A stretch of DNA of 64,000 nt from Nitrosomonas sp. Is79A3 (lineage in GTDB: Bacteria > Pseudomonadota > Gammaproteobacteria > Burkholderiales > Nitrosomonadaceae): assembly GCF_000219585.1 (NCBI RefSeq), contig NC_015731.1:2914001-2978000 (forward strand), given 5' to 3'. Below, in pieces: positions 31,749 through 42,044 of this stretch (within the stretch, counting starts at the first letter, position 1; each line of letters begins with the position of its first letter). The position numbers and the translations under genes were made by a program. The notes under the pieces were generated by a model. That model was not told where the DNA came from, did no database searches, and saw only the letters and a program-made list of their open reading frames with translations.

Positions 31749-32630
31749 TTACCCCATTAAACCCAATTGTCTGCGCGTCTCCGGCGTCAATACGGATTTG
31801 CGCGATTGCGGTTTCCAGGCATGGCCGTACACCACTTCATACGTGGCGGGCAGTTTGCCGTCACGGCGTAATTTTTCGTATTCCGCGATGGCTTTCTGCC
31901 ATTTGTTTTTCCCCATCAGCCCCTGCTGTCGGCCTTGTGTCACGTTATGCGCGCCAATGGCTTTTAAATCACGCATCACACTCGTAACATCCGGGTAAGT
32001 CAGAGTGATATATTCCATATCCATAACCGGCGTAGAAAAACCATTGTGCACCAGCAGATCGCCGATATCATGCATGTCGATAAAACGGTTGACGTGACTG
32101 AACGCATCCACTTGGGCAAAAGACTGGCGCAGTTCTTTCAGCGTATCCGGACCAAAGGTGCTAAACATCACCAAGCCATCAGTGCGTAAAATCCGGTGCA
32201 TCTCGGCAAACGTATGCTCCAGATCATTACACCATTGCAGCGCAAGATTCGACCATATCATACCGACACTTTCATTTTTAACCGGAATCTGCTCAATATC
32301 GGCGCACACATAGTAAGAGTGTTGTTGCAGTAATGGCAGCAAGCGCTGCCACCAAGCCGTGTTCGGTCGCGCGTGCGATAGCATCGCCCAGGCGATATCC
32401 ATGGCAATCAATTGACTGTTTGAATAGCGTTTAGCCAACTGTTGACTGCCATACCCCGTTCCACTGCCAGCATCTAGAATGACTTCGGGTACATATTTAA
32501 TGAATTCCAAGCGCGACAGCATGCGATTACTGATTTCACGTTGCAGCACAGCTGCCTGGTCGTAGCTGCCGACGGCGCGTTCAAACGCAGTGCGCAATTG
32601 TTTTTTATCAAGCGTGTGTTCGGAATTCAT
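31749..32630 (-). CDS. bioC: Malonyl-ACP O-methyltransferase
   Basis: 293-residue SAM-dependent methyltransferase that caps malonyl-ACP to start pimeloyl synthesis. SAM-binding motif VILDAGSGTGYGSQQLAKR, then QLIAMDIAWAML and the WSNLALQWCND block typical of BioC. Its start overlaps the end of bioH by 23 bases, implying coupled translation. The C-terminal 40 residues (KWQKAIAEYEKLRRDGKLPA) are the usual BioC tail. Confidence 0.96.
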   Translation of the reverse strand: MNSEHTLDKKQLRTAFERAVGSYDQAAVLQREISNRMLSRLEFIKYVPEVILDAGSGTGYGSQQLAKRYSNSQLIAMDIAWAMLSHARPNTAWWQRLLPLLQQHSYYVCADIEQIPVKNESVGMIWSNLALQWCNDLEHTFAEMHRILRTDGLVMFSTFGPDTLKELRQSFAQVDAFSHVNRFIDMHDIGDLLVHNGFSTPVMDMEYITLTYPDVTSVMRDLKAIGAHNVTQGRQQGLMGKNKWQKAIAEYEKLRRDGKLPATYEVVYGHAWKPQSRKSVLTPETRRQLGLMG

Positions 32631-33378
32631 TAAGGCAAGTCACAAATTGTTCAGGATAGGATAAAAATGGTGCATGGCCGCAGTGCGAAAACAGTACCCG
32701 CTGCGATTGCGGTAATTGCTGATGCATCCACTCGGCAGCGGCGGGATGCGTAATCACGTCATTATTACCGTGCACTATTAAAACCGGTTGTTTGATGGCT
32801 GCCACACGATCACGTAAGTCACTCTCTTGCAAAATCCTGAGCCCCTTCTGCAATGCATCCGGATCGGGTTCGGCGCGCTGAAGAAAGTGCTCGCGCAGTT
32901 GCAGCAGAATCTTGCTTGCATCCCGGTCTCCGCTCATTTGCAAAGTCAGGAAGCGGTTGATCGTGGTCGCATAATTGAGTTTCAGATTTTCCAAAAATAG
33001 TTGTAACAATTTCTGCTCCATTCCCCACTCCCAATCTTCACGTTTGGCGAAACTGGGCGTAGTCGAAATCAGAATCAGTTGCTGCACACGTACCGGTTCA
33101 CGCAGCGCCAGTTCCATCGCAATCTGTCCGCCCAATGACCAACCGCCCACCATGCAATGCGCCGGCAGAATTTCCGTGATAATCTCAATGAGGTGATTCA
33201 GCGTTCCCGGTTCACACGCGGGGCTGAGTCCGTGCCCCGGCAAATCTACCAAATGCAAGTGGAATTTTCGCGCCAATTGATCACGAACGCCACCCCAAAT
33301 ACCACTGTGCATGGCCCAGCCGTGCAATAAAACGAGATCGGGGCCATTCCCTATCGATTCGACATGCAGATGCGTCAT
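32608..33378 (-). CDS. bioH: Pimeloyl-ACP methyl ester carboxylesterase
   Basis: 256-residue alpha/beta hydrolase that removes the methyl cap from pimeloyl-ACP. Nucleophile elbow GGWSLGGQIAMEL (Ser), VLIVHGNNDVIT (Asp) and FSHCGHAPFLSYP (His) form the triad; LLHGWAMHSGIWG is the oxyanion-hole region. It overlaps bioF by 4 bases (ATGA) and bioC by 23 bases. Together with BioC it gives the pathway a self-contained pimeloyl step. Confidence 0.96.
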   Translation of the reverse strand: MTHLHVESIGNGPDLVLLHGWAMHSGIWGGVRDQLARKFHLHLVDLPGHGLSPACEPGTLNHLIEIITEILPAHCMVGGWSLGGQIAMELALREPVRVQQLILISTTPSFAKREDWEWGMEQKLLQLFLENLKLNYATTINRFLTLQMSGDRDASKILLQLREHFLQRAEPDPDALQKGLRILQESDLRDRVAAIKQPVLIVHGNNDVITHPAAAEWMHQQLPQSQRVLFSHCGHAPFLSYPEQFVTCLNEFRTHA

Positions 33379-34541
33379 GAATGGGGTGCCAACTCATTCA
33401 ATGCCTGTGTCAGGCGCAAAATATCATTCGGCTGATGCGCGGCAGACAAGGAGATACGTAATCGAGCCTTACCTTGCGGCACCGTCGGCGGGCGAATCGC
33501 CGGAACCAAAATACCGCGTTCGTGTAATGCCTGACTGACGCGCACTGCTTCATGGCTTTCACCAATCAACAAGGGTTGAATCGGCGTGCTGGAAGGCAGT
33601 AATTTCCAGCACGAGGACAGTAAGTCATTTTTCAATTGTGCAATGTTTTGCAGCAAGGCTTCACGCCGCCACTCCTCTTGTTCAATCAGTTTCAGACTCG
33701 TCAATAGCGCGTGCGAGAGCAATGGCGGTGTCGCTGTTGTGTAGATATAACTGCGCGCAGACTGGATCAAGGTTTCGATCACATCTGCTTGCGCGGCAAC
33801 AAACGCACCAAATACACCCGCTGCTTTACCCAGCGTTGCCATATACACGACGCTCGGTGAATGAACAACATCGCTGTCCGCCACGAATAAGCTGCCTCGC
33901 CCCTGCCGCCCCAATACACCAAAACCATGCGCATCATCCAACAGTAACAGCGCATGATATTTCTCACACAGTGCAGTAAGCTGCTTGACCGGTGCGATAT
34001 CGCCTTCCATACTGAACACCGCGTCAGAAATGACCAGTTTGCGCCGGGCATTGGAGTCCGCCAAGCGTTGCTCCAAAGCAGTGAGATCCAAATGCGGAAA
34101 GCGAATAAATTTAGCCCGTGACAGTAAAGCCGCATCGTTCAGCGAAGCGTGGTTTAGCTTATCCGCAAAAATAGCATCTTCCCGTCCCACCAAGGCCGTT
34201 ACCACACCGATATTTGCCATATACCCAGTAGAAAACAGTAGTGCTTTTGGAAAACCGGCAAACTGCGCCAGAGATTCTTCCAGAATATGATGCGCGGCAG
34301 AATGGCCATGAATGAGATGCGATGCGCCTGCACCCACGCCATAATGCCGCGCGCCTTCTTCGACTGATTTAATCAAATCCGGATGATTGGCCAGTCCCAG
34401 ATAGTCATTACTGCTGAATGCGAGATAGTCATGACCATTAATGGTGATATGGCTTGCTTGCGGGCTTTCCACGACTTGCCGGAAACGCCGCAGCCCTTGC
34501 TGCTCGCGGGCACGCAGTTGTTCAGCCCAATCCGGAAACAT
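33375..34541 (-). CDS. bioF: 8-amino-7-oxononanoate synthase
   Basis: 388-residue PLP enzyme that condenses pimeloyl-ACP with L-alanine. PLP lysine in YMATLGKAAGVFGAF; DDAHGFGVLGRQGRG holds the cofactor aspartate; N-terminal YLAFSSNDYLGLANHP and HASLNDAALLS are family blocks. It begins 3 bases after the bioB stop and overlaps bioH by ATGA. Confidence 0.97.
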   Translation of the reverse strand: MFPDWAEQLRAREQQGLRRFRQVVESPQASHITINGHDYLAFSSNDYLGLANHPDLIKSVEEGARHYGVGAGASHLIHGHSAAHHILEESLAQFAGFPKALLFSTGYMANIGVVTALVGREDAIFADKLNHASLNDAALLSRAKFIRFPHLDLTALEQRLADSNARRKLVISDAVFSMEGDIAPVKQLTALCEKYHALLLLDDAHGFGVLGRQGRGSLFVADSDVVHSPSVVYMATLGKAAGVFGAFVAAQADVIETLIQSARSYIYTTATPPLLSHALLTSLKLIEQEEWRREALLQNIAQLKNDLLSSCWKLLPSSTPIQPLLIGESHEAVRVSQALHERGILVPAIRPPTVPQGKARLRISLSAAHQPNDILRLTQALNELAPHS

Positions 34542-34544
34542 GCG

Positions 34545-35549
34545 TTACAGCGCGTGTAGTCCCAGTTTATCCAATAACGCCCGGTCACGATCTGTTTCCG
34601 GATTTCCCGTCGTCAACAATTTATCGCCATAAAAAATCGAATTGGCACCGGCCAGAAAACACAGCGCTTGTACGGCTTCTGACATTTCCTGCCGGCCAGC
34701 AGACAACCGCACCATCGCTTTCGGCATGGTAATCCGCGCTGCTGCAATCGTACGTACAAACTCCAACGGATCCAGCGCCGCAGTGCCATACAGTGGCGTA
34801 CCCTGAACTTGGACCAGATGATTGATCGGAACGGATTCCGGATAAGGATTCAGATTGGCCAATTGCGCGATTAGTCCGGCACGCGACAAACGCGTTTCTC
34901 CCATGCCGACAATACCGCCGCAGCACACGTTAATTCCGGCATCGCGCACTTGCTGCAATGTATCCAAGCGATCCTGATATTGACGTGTGGTGATGATTTC
35001 TTCATAAAATTCCGGTGCGGTATCGAGATTGTGATTGTAATAATCCAAACCGGCATCACCGAGTTGTTGCGCCTGCCCGGGTTTTAACAATCCCAATGTC
35101 GCACAAGTTTCCATCCCTAGCGATTTGACCGCGCGTACCATTTCGGTCATTTTGTCCATATCCCGTTGTTTCGGTCCACGCCACGCCGCTCCCATGCAAA
35201 ACCGCGAAGCACCGTTAGCTTTTGCTGCAGCGGCTGCAGATACCACTTCATCCAGCGATAGCATGTCCTGATTATCAACGCCGGTATGATACCGGGCTGC
35301 TTGCGGACAATAACCGCAGTCTTCCGGGCAACCGCCTGTTTTGACTGAAATCAATGTAGATAATTGCACGCCATTGGCATCATGATGCTGGCGGTGTATA
35401 CACTGGGCACGGTACATCAGATCATTAAATGGCGTATCCAGTAACGACTGAATTTCTGCCACACTCCAATAGACTGAATCATCTGATTTCCCGGTTATAC
35501 TGCTTAAGTCACTTTGTGTTTCGCTGGTTGTGAGTGAATCCAAATTCAT
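34545..35549 (-). CDS. bioB: Biotin synthase
   Basis: 334-residue radical-SAM sulfur-insertion enzyme for the last step of biotin synthesis. The cluster-binding cysteines are in [24 protein letters not shown] and [12 protein letters not shown] are BioB signatures, and [17 protein letters not shown] near the C-terminus supplies the conserved arginine of the auxiliary cluster. First gene of bioBFHCD. bioA is not in the window. Confidence 0.98.
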   Translation of the reverse strand: MNLDSLTTSETQSDLSSITGKSDDSVYWSVAEIQSLLDTPFNDLMYRAQCIHRQHHDANGVQLSTLISVKTGGCPEDCGYCPQAARYHTGVDNQDMLSLDEVVSAAAAAKANGASRFCMGAAWRGPKQRDMDKMTEMVRAVKSLGMETCATLGLLKPGQAQQLGDAGLDYYNHNLDTAPEFYEEIITTRQYQDRLDTLQQVRDAGINVCCGGIVGMGETRLSRAGLIAQLANLNPYPESVPINHLVQVQGTPLYGTAALDPLEFVRTIAAARITMPKAMVRLSAGRQEMSEAVQALCFLAGANSIFYGDKLLTTGNPETDRDRALLDKLGLHAL

Positions 35550-35552
35550 ACC

Positions 35553-35577
35553 AATTTACCTGTCGTTTTGTAAAATT
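35553..35577 (-). promoter_or_regulatory. Inverted repeat in the bioB leader
   Basis: AATTTAC (35553-35559) and GTAAAATT (35570-35577) form an inverted repeat ending 4 bases before the bioB start. Position fits an operator that could block translation or transcription of the biotin genes. It is not a clear match to the BirA operator, so the assignment is tentative. Confidence 0.25.
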
Positions 35578-35680
35578 GATGCATCAATCGCACCGATTGC
35601 CGATAATTCTGGATGATCAAGGATTCAATGAACATTGTCAATTTCTCTAGCACTCATTTTTAAACAACTGATTAGTTATC

Positions 35681-36376
35681 GTGCAAATTTTCAGCCAGAA
35701 AAATTGTGTGTTGTGCAGCGTCTCCGCAAAACAGGATTTGTGCGAGCCTTGTTATAACCACTTACCGCAACTCCCGCTTAATCACTGCCCTATTTGTCTG
35801 TGGCCTGTGCCAACAGCGGAAATCTGTGGCGCTTGCCTGACAAAACCGCCTGCATTCACCCGCACCATTGCAGCACTGCGTTATACCTTTCCTGTCGATG
35901 CAATGATCCATGCGTTAAAATATCAAAACAATCTCGCTATCGCACCGATTCTTGCTAACTTGCTCATCACACGATTAATAGCAACAGAAAGAATGCCGGA
36001 TATCATCATACCGATGCCGCTACATCGGGTCAGATTACGTGAACGCGGATTTAATCAGGCGATGGAGATCAGCCGTTATATCTCGAAACATATGCGAATT
36101 GTTTTACTACCCGATAGTTGTCAGCGTATCAAACATACGCCGCCGCAAACCGGATTACCCTGGAAGGATCGCCAGAAAAATATCCGTAAGGCTTTTAGCT
36201 GTAAAATAGATTTGTCTGGCAAACATGTCGCACTGGTCGATGACGTGATGACAACAGGTGCTACATTAAACGAGCTGGCTAAAGTATTGCGTAAGCAAGG
36301 CGCTACGGAAATCAGTAACTGGGTTATCGCCAGAACACTTCCCGAGAAAAATCAGATCGTCCGTTACACGTTATAA
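35681..36376 (+). CDS. comF: ComF family phosphoribosyltransferase-like protein
   Basis: 231 residues, start GTG at 35681. Zinc-binding N-terminus: CVLCSVSAKQDLCEPCYNHL and HCPICLWPV ... ICGAC. The PRTase signature VALVDDVMTTGATLNELAKV lies near the C-terminus, and IIPMPLHRVRLRERGFNQ is the ComF block. ComF/GntX proteins support natural DNA uptake, consistent with the type IV pilus operon nearby. Divergent from bioB; followed by trmL 25 bases downstream. Confidence 0.95.
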   Translation: MQIFSQKNCVLCSVSAKQDLCEPCYNHLPQLPLNHCPICLWPVPTAEICGACLTKPPAFTRTIAALRYTFPVDAMIHALKYQNNLAIAPILANLLITRLIATERMPDIIIPMPLHRVRLRERGFNQAMEISRYISKHMRIVLLPDSCQRIKHTPPQTGLPWKDRQKNIRKAFSCKIDLSGKHVALVDDVMTTGATLNELAKVLRKQGATEISNWVIARTLPEKNQIVRYTL

Positions 36377-36401
36377 CCAAAGCATCATCAATCTTACTTA
36401 T

Positions 36402-36866
36402 ATGTTTAACATCATTCTTCATCAACCGGAAATCCCCCCCAATACGGGTAATATTATCCGCCTATGCGCTAACACCGGTATGCAATTACATCTCGTTAAA
36501 CCCTTAGGCTTTCCACTGAAAGATAAACAGTTATTACGAGCCGGGCTGGATTATCATGAATTTGCTCAAATAAAAGTGCATGAGAATTGGACAGATTGCT
36601 GTCAAAGTTTGCAAGGACATCGCATGTTTGCGATAACCACAAAGGGAAAACAGCGCTATGACAACGTGATATACCAGGCCGGAGATGCTTTCCTGTTTGG
36701 CGCAGAAAGCTGCGGATTACCTATTCACATCATGGAATCTTTCCTGGAACTACAGCGTATTCGAGTTCCAATGATTACAACCAGCCGAAGTTTGAATTTA
36801 TCCAATGCTGTAGCCATTGTTGCTTATGAGGCATGGCGCCAATCTGGATTCCCGTCAGGGCAATAA
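36402..36866 (+). CDS. trmL: tRNA (cytidine(34)-2'-O)-methyltransferase
   Basis: 154-residue SPOUT methyltransferase that 2'-O-methylates the wobble base of tRNA-Leu isoacceptors. Motifs: NIILHQPEIPPNTGNIIRLC at the start, DAFLFGAESCGLP in the middle, and the trefoil-knot closing segment IRVPMITTSRSLNLSNAVAI. Length typical. Same strand as comF, 25 bases after it. Confidence 0.95.
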   Translation: MFNIILHQPEIPPNTGNIIRLCANTGMQLHLVKPLGFPLKDKQLLRAGLDYHEFAQIKVHENWTDCCQSLQGHRMFAITTKGKQRYDNVIYQAGDAFLFGAESCGLPIHIMESFLELQRIRVPMITTSRSLNLSNAVAIVAYEAWRQSGFPSGQ

Positions 36867-36873
36867 AAGACAA

Positions 36874-38970
36874 TTACTGCAGATTGAGATTTTCACTAAT
36901 AATACGTGGCGTCACAAAAATCAACAATTCACGTTTATTATCCACTTTGGTTGTATTACGAAAAACATGACCTAGCACAGGAATGTCACCCAACATGGGT
37001 ACCTTATTCACAACTTGATTCTCAGTCCGGTTAAAAATACCGCCAATCACCACGGTTCCACCATTCTCTACCAAAACCTTGGTCGTTACTTGTTTAGTAT
37101 TAATCGGTGGCGGCAGGAATTGATTGATGGCTGTACCAATCTGGTCCTGGTTAACACTCAATTCCATATCAATCTGCCCATTATAGGTAATCAATGGCTT
37201 AACTCTTAGTTTTAGTGTCGCATCCATAAAGCGGATACTGGTGGCACCGCTACTGGTTGCTTGCTGATACGGAATCCGGTCACCTTGCTCAATAACCGCT
37301 TCTATGCCATGTGCGGTCACCACACGAGGACTGGCGATCACTCTTCCTTTTTGATCGGTTTCTAATGCAGATAACTCGAGATTAATTAAACGGCCATTAT
37401 TAATCTTCATCAAACTTAGCCCCAGCGCAGCAGGTCCGCCTAATAATCCAGTCGCAGCAGCAGCTGGCAAATTCACATTCAGATTGCCGCCGCCCCCCGC
37501 CGAACCACCGCCAGCTAATGCACTTGAATCAGTCAAATTCCCTGATATTCCGAGTCCCTGATTGCCTATGTTTGATGAATTCTGAATACCAAAACGCGCA
37601 CCTAAATTACGACTGAATGTGTCTGTCGCATCCACAATACGGGCTTCAATCATGACTTGCCTTTCATAAACATCCAATCGCTGTATACGCTTCCTAATTT
37701 CACTTAATCGCATAGGAATATCGGTAACCGTTACGGTATTACTGATCTCATCCAAGTTAATCGTGCCGCGTTTGCTCAACATTCCTTCAAACGACAATGA
37801 GTTCACTCTGCGATGGTTCAAATGAAAAATTTCTGAGCGCAAAGGCTCCATTTCAGTTATCTGCAACTGTGCTTCCAGATCAAGCAGCTCTCTGTCTGCC
37901 ATTTCTTTACGCGGCGCTACAAAAATAACGTTGCCCGTCTTACGCTTATCCAAACCTTGCGCCTGCAGCACAATATCGAGTGCCTGATCCCAAGGAACAT
38001 CTTTTAAACGCAATGTGAGATTTCCCGCCACGGAATCACTGGCAATGATATTAAAATTAGTGAAATCAGCAATCACTTGCAGTACTGCTCGCACTTCCAC
38101 ATCCTGAAAATTAAGCGAAAGTCTCTCACCCGTATATCCGCCATTGGCACGTTTTTTTCGTGCCAATTCCTCTTCATCTTCACTCAATGCCCGTACTTCC
38201 AGAATAAACCGGGTACCGGATTGTCGCGCAGAGTGCTCCCATCGGCCTTTGGACTTCACCACCATCCGAACATTATCGCCTTTCTTGGAAGTTTCAATGG
38301 TATGCACAGGTGTAGCAAAATCCACAACATCAAATCGTCTTCGCATGCTACCTGGCAGTAAAGCATCCACAAACTCGACAAAAATATCATCGCCTTGCTG
38401 TTGTACATCAACGGCTGCACCCGCTTTTGTCATATCAACTTCTATGCGGCCTTCACCATTCTCGCCACGCCGAAAATCAATATCCTGCAGACTATTCAAT
38501 TGCTTATTGGGTGTCTCTTCGGCAAAACGAACGACTGTATTAGCCATTGGATTCTCAGCCACACTCACCAATTTGATTAGTAGTACATTCTCCTGCGCCC
38601 GGATATCATGCCGCATTAATTTCGCTAAATTCAGTACCAGCCGTGTTCTATCCCCGACCTGCACGATATTGACACTGCGTAAATCTCCATCTGCGGCTTC
38701 TTGAATGTTCTTACCCAGACCATTAGAAACCTGATAGAAGTCAAAATAAATACGATAGGGATTATCCAGTGCAACACCCGTTGGTAGAGTGTCTAACGGT
38801 TGATCTAAAGTTAATTTGGCAATTACCTGACCATTCCGGAAAGTAGAAATATCAATAGAACGGATACTGTTTTGAGCTGTTTCTGCAGCAAAAATTACTG
38901 ATGCAAAACAAATTAGCAGTGCTGCTATAACCATGCATAGGCTATATCTTCTCATTATTGTTAGCTTCAT
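36874..38970 (-). CDS. pilQ: Type IV pilus secretin PilQ
   Basis: 698 residues forming the outer-membrane pore for pilus and DNA passage. Signal peptide (MVIAALLICFASVIFAAE), two AMIN domains (residues about 38-270), an STN-like/N0 domain with LNFQDVEVRAVLQVIADFTN, the N1 domain, and the secretin core with VMIEARIVDATDTFSRNLGA and the terminal NKVPMLGDIPVLGHVFRNTT. Glycine-rich loop ALAGGGSAGGGGNLNVNLP precedes the core. Last gene of pilMNOPQ, 10 bases after pilP. Confidence 0.97.
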   Translation of the reverse strand: MKLTIMRRYSLCMVIAALLICFASVIFAAETAQNSIRSIDISTFRNGQVIAKLTLDQPLDTLPTGVALDNPYRIYFDFYQVSNGLGKNIQEAADGDLRSVNIVQVGDRTRLVLNLAKLMRHDIRAQENVLLIKLVSVAENPMANTVVRFAEETPNKQLNSLQDIDFRRGENGEGRIEVDMTKAGAAVDVQQQGDDIFVEFVDALLPGSMRRRFDVVDFATPVHTIETSKKGDNVRMVVKSKGRWEHSARQSGTRFILEVRALSEDEEELARKKRANGGYTGERLSLNFQDVEVRAVLQVIADFTNFNIIASDSVAGNLTLRLKDVPWDQALDIVLQAQGLDKRKTGNVIFVAPRKEMADRELLDLEAQLQITEMEPLRSEIFHLNHRRVNSLSFEGMLSKRGTINLDEISNTVTVTDIPMRLSEIRKRIQRLDVYERQVMIEARIVDATDTFSRNLGARFGIQNSSNIGNQGLGISGNLTDSSALAGGGSAGGGGNLNVNLPAAAATGLLGGPAALGLSLMKINNGRLINLELSALETDQKGRVIASPRVVTAHGIEAVIEQGDRIPYQQATSSGATSIRFMDATLKLRVKPLITYNGQIDMELSVNQDQIGTAINQFLPPPINTKQVTTKVLVENGGTVVIGGIFNRTENQVVNKVPMLGDIPVLGHVFRNTTKVDNKRELLIFVTPRIISENLNLQ

Positions 38971-38980
38971 GGCTTTATTC

Positions 38981-39499
38981 CTAATTTTTCAGCATAAGCG
39001 CACTAGTCCGTTCAGTCCATTCATTCACACCGTCTTGCACAATTTCCGACAGTTTAACTTCTGCTTCTGAAATATGGTCAATTTTCCCGAAGTTCTGACC
39101 CAGGTGATTACCAATTTTCACTCGATGCAATGTACCATCTGGAGATTTAATCAAGGCAAAAATGCTATCGTGTCGCTGCAGTGAGCCAACCATCGATAAG
39201 CTTTCCAGTGGGTAGGATTCCAGTACTTCCTTATGCCGGTTTAAATCAGGTTGAACTCCACTCGTAATAGTTTGTGCTTGATCGTTTTTACGCGGCACAA
39301 ATGGGCTGGATATATCAAATGCCTGATAAGTAAAATATTGGTGAGGCTTAACATCCGGCACTGGATCAACCTGTCCTTGCAAGCCATTTCCGGAACTCTG
39401 AACAAATGCTTCCAGGTCAGTATAATCATTCTGAGTACAAGCAGCTATCATGGTTAGAGAAATCACAAACAAGGCGAGCAGAAGTATATTTCTTATCAT
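38981..39499 (-). CDS. pilP: Type IV pilus lipoprotein PilP
   Basis: 172 residues; lipobox after the signal peptide (LTMIAACTQND) anchors it in the inner membrane. FDISSPFVPRK and YPLESLSMVGSLQRHDSIFA are the conserved PilP text, followed by the beta-sandwich that contacts PilQ. 3 bases from pilO. Confidence 0.95.
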   Translation of the reverse strand: MIRNILLLALFVISLTMIAACTQNDYTDLEAFVQSSGNGLQGQVDPVPDVKPHQYFTYQAFDISSPFVPRKNDQAQTITSGVQPDLNRHKEVLESYPLESLSMVGSLQRHDSIFALIKSPDGTLHRVKIGNHLGQNFGKIDHISEAEVKLSEIVQDGVNEWTERTSALMLKN

Positions 39500-39502
39500 A
39501 AT

Positions 39503-40126
39503 TCATTTGCCCCCGGCTTGCTTTGTTATTTCTTCTTCATCCAGATAGCGGAATGTTTTTGCAACAGCATCCAAGACTAATTTTCCATCAGTTCCCGGTG
39601 TTACACTAATATCATTTAATGTTACGATACGTGATAACTGTGCAACATCGCTGGCAAATGCCCCAATATCGTGATAGCCGCCTGTCACACGGATAGAAAC
39701 GGGGAGTTCGGCATAAAACGCGTGCATCGTTTCCTTCGCCGCTGGCTTAAATAATTCAAACTGTAACCCACGGCCTAGGCCAGCCTGATTAATATCAACC
39801 AATAACGCTTCCATTTCTGATTTATTGGGAAGTTGTTTCAGCAAAGCACTGAGCGATTGTTCAATATCCTTTAATTGCAGACGTAAAGCGGGCAAATTAA
39901 CAGCACTTCTTTTTTTAGCCAGATAAGTGTTTTTTAAAGTTTCTTCCTGAGCTTGAATATTCTCCAGTGTTTCAATTTGCTCCTGCCACACCAGGAAATG
40001 ACCTGCAACGATAATGGCAATAAATAAAATAGCCAAAGCGGCAATCTTAAATGCCACCGGCCAGTTTCCAGCTTGGTTGATATCGAGCTGGCGTAATTCA
40101 AGAAGTAGATTATTCATCGCAAGCAC
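39503..40126 (-). CDS. pilO: Type IV pilus inner-membrane protein PilO
   Basis: 207 residues. One N-terminal membrane helix (AALAILFIAIIVAGHFLVW), a coiled coil (residues about 50-100) and a ferredoxin-like periplasmic domain with MHAFYAELPVSIRVTGGYHD and LNDISVTPG. Pairs with PilN to align the pilus apparatus. Starts 4 bases after pilN. Confidence 0.95.
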   Translation of the reverse strand: MLAMNNLLLELRQLDINQAGNWPVAFKIAALAILFIAIIVAGHFLVWQEQIETLENIQAQEETLKNTYLAKKRSAVNLPALRLQLKDIEQSLSALLKQLPNKSEMEALLVDINQAGLGRGLQFELFKPAAKETMHAFYAELPVSIRVTGGYHDIGAFASDVAQLSRIVTLNDISVTPGTDGKLVLDAVAKTFRYLDEEEITKQAGGK

Positions 40127-40130
40127 AGTC

Positions 40131-40721
40131 TTAAGATTTCGTAGCGGTACCGCGGGATAGATTTGGCACAGCGTCTAAAGTTACCCTCTTGAGCTTTATT
40201 TGCATGTTAAATTCATTTTGGCGCACATTATTCACAGTCATCGCCTTAATTTCTATCAATAAGGGTGATTCAAGCCATTGAGATGATTCAAGGTTACGCA
40301 TCAACACAGAAACCCAGGCATTAGATTGCGCATACCCAACTAAAGTAATGTTATGGTCTACTTGTTTGACACTTTGTAAATACACGCCATCCGGAAGTAA
40401 TCTGACCAACTGATCCAATAGATGAACAACTTCAGACCTGCTGCTCTGCAATGTCTCAACAACTTGCTTGCGCGCTAGCAGTTCCTGTGTCTGCGTTTTT
40501 ATTTCTCTGATTTCAGCAATTTCTTTATCCAGAATAGTAATCTGGTCAGTTAAGTATTGATTGCGGCCATTCTGGTAATCTATTCTTCCAGCGTTAATCG
40601 TATGAATGCTCATAACAACAGCAATCGATAATAAACCTATCAAACCTGCCAGAACTGCAATCTGCTGCTGCCTCGCTTTACGCTTTAGTTCGCGATGGGG
40701 TAGTAGATTAATACGAATCAT
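40131..40721 (-). CDS. pilN: Type IV pilus inner-membrane protein PilN
   Basis: 196 residues. Conserved cytoplasmic start IRINLLPHRELKRKARQQ that docks into PilM, a single membrane helix (IAVLAGLIGLLSIAVVMSI), then a coiled coil and periplasmic fold. Overlaps pilM by 4 bases (ATGA). Confidence 0.96.
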   Translation of the reverse strand: MIRINLLPHRELKRKARQQQIAVLAGLIGLLSIAVVMSIHTINAGRIDYQNGRNQYLTDQITILDKEIAEIREIKTQTQELLARKQVVETLQSSRSEVVHLLDQLVRLLPDGVYLQSVKQVDHNITLVGYAQSNAWVSVLMRNLESSQWLESPLLIEIKAMTVNNVRQNEFNMQIKLKRVTLDAVPNLSRGTATKS

Positions 40722-41821
40722 GATGGATCAAAACTACGTAGCGCCAAACCGCAGGCAATTAGCAGAGAAGGCGCATCCATATTAAGTTGCCTTGGAATGA
40801 TACGACTCGACAACTCCATGGTTGAGAAAGGATTCACAACGAGCGTGCTTACTTGGGTACGTGATGTGATGATTGCGTCTAACCCGGGAATAACTGCGCA
40901 TCCACCTGCAATAAAAATATAATTAACTTCGGTATATTGTGTTGATGTGTAAAAAAACTGAATAGCGCGCATCACTTCAATAGCCAGTGTTTCGCAAAAT
41001 GGCTGCAAAACATCCGCTTTATAGTTCTCAGGAAGACTCCCACCTCTTTTAGCAGTCTCCGAATCTTCCAGCGAGAGATTAAATTGATTATGAATCTCCT
41101 GAGTCAGTTGATTGCCACCAAATGGCTGATCTCGCGTATATAATGATTCTCCATTAAGAAGTACATTAATTTTCATAATTGTTGCACCAATGTCAACCAG
41201 TGCCATAACCTGATCTTTTCCACCCCCAGGTAATTGACTCAGGGTTAACTCAAATGCTGCGTGCGCTGCATAAGGCTCAACATCCATAATGACTGTCTTA
41301 AGACCTGCAGCGAGCGCGGCAGCCACACGGTCTTCCACCTTCTCTTTACGTGATGCGGCGATAAGCACTTCAACTTCTTCCGGATTATCTGGAACTGGCC
41401 TAGTAACTTGAAAATCCAAATCAACTTCATCTAAAGGAAAAGGGATATATTGACTGGCTTCGTTTTCGACTTGAAAAACCAAATCATCCTCACGCTGTCC
41501 ATCTGGAACAACGATCTTTTTGGTAATCACATCAGTCGCGGGCAGTGCAAGCACAACATTCTTCTGGCGGGTTCCCATACGTTTCCATCCACGCCGCAGA
41601 CATTCACTGACCGCCTCCATGTTTTCGATCGCGCCATCCAACATTGCATCCGCCGGCATGGATTCAATTGCATAGCGTTCAATACGATAGGTATGATTTT
41701 CTTTATCAACCAATGATAATTCGACCATCTTTACAGATGAAGAACTAATGTCCACACCTATTAATGGTGGCGACTTCATCTTAAAGAAGTCTAAATTGAT
41801 AGCAAAATTTCCCTTGAACAT
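40718..41821 (-). CDS. pilM: Type IV pilus actin-like ATPase PilM
   Basis: 367 residues of FtsA/actin fold. GVDISSSSVKMVELS is the phosphate-1 motif; ALVDIGATIMKINVLLNG is phosphate-2 and YIFIAGGCAVIPGLD the adenosine motif. The family often begins at the internal MKSPPLIGVD (residue 15), so the first 14 residues may be untranslated. First gene of pilMNOPQ; divergent from the penicillin-binding protein gene. Confidence 0.96.
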   Translation of the reverse strand: MFKGNFAINLDFFKMKSPPLIGVDISSSSVKMVELSLVDKENHTYRIERYAIESMPADAMLDGAIENMEAVSECLRRGWKRMGTRQKNVVLALPATDVITKKIVVPDGQREDDLVFQVENEASQYIPFPLDEVDLDFQVTRPVPDNPEEVEVLIAASRKEKVEDRVAAALAAGLKTVIMDVEPYAAHAAFELTLSQLPGGGKDQVMALVDIGATIMKINVLLNGESLYTRDQPFGGNQLTQEIHNQFNLSLEDSETAKRGGSLPENYKADVLQPFCETLAIEVMRAIQFFYTSTQYTEVNYIFIAGGCAVIPGLDAIITSRTQVSTLVVNPFSTMELSSRIIPRQLNMDAPSLLIACGLALRSFDPS

Positions 41822-42044
41822 TGGCTTATTAGAAGCGATACTCGCAAATTATAAATTACCCTATTAATGCTGAATATATGTAAACTACTCATTATCTACA
41901 GCAATTCAATATAGTTACTCAACAGACTAAATGATTGGCATTGATTCTGACAGAATCCAAGAAATCCTATTCAAAGAAAAACAATAGATATACCCCCTAT
42001 AACTGTGTATTTTAACGATCGCATCAATTAATAAATCCAAATTC

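Noticed and set aside
35553..35577. BirA operator controlling bioB
   Set aside because: Arms AATTTAC/GTAAAATT are too short and differently spaced from known BirA operators; kept only as a weak regulatory candidate.
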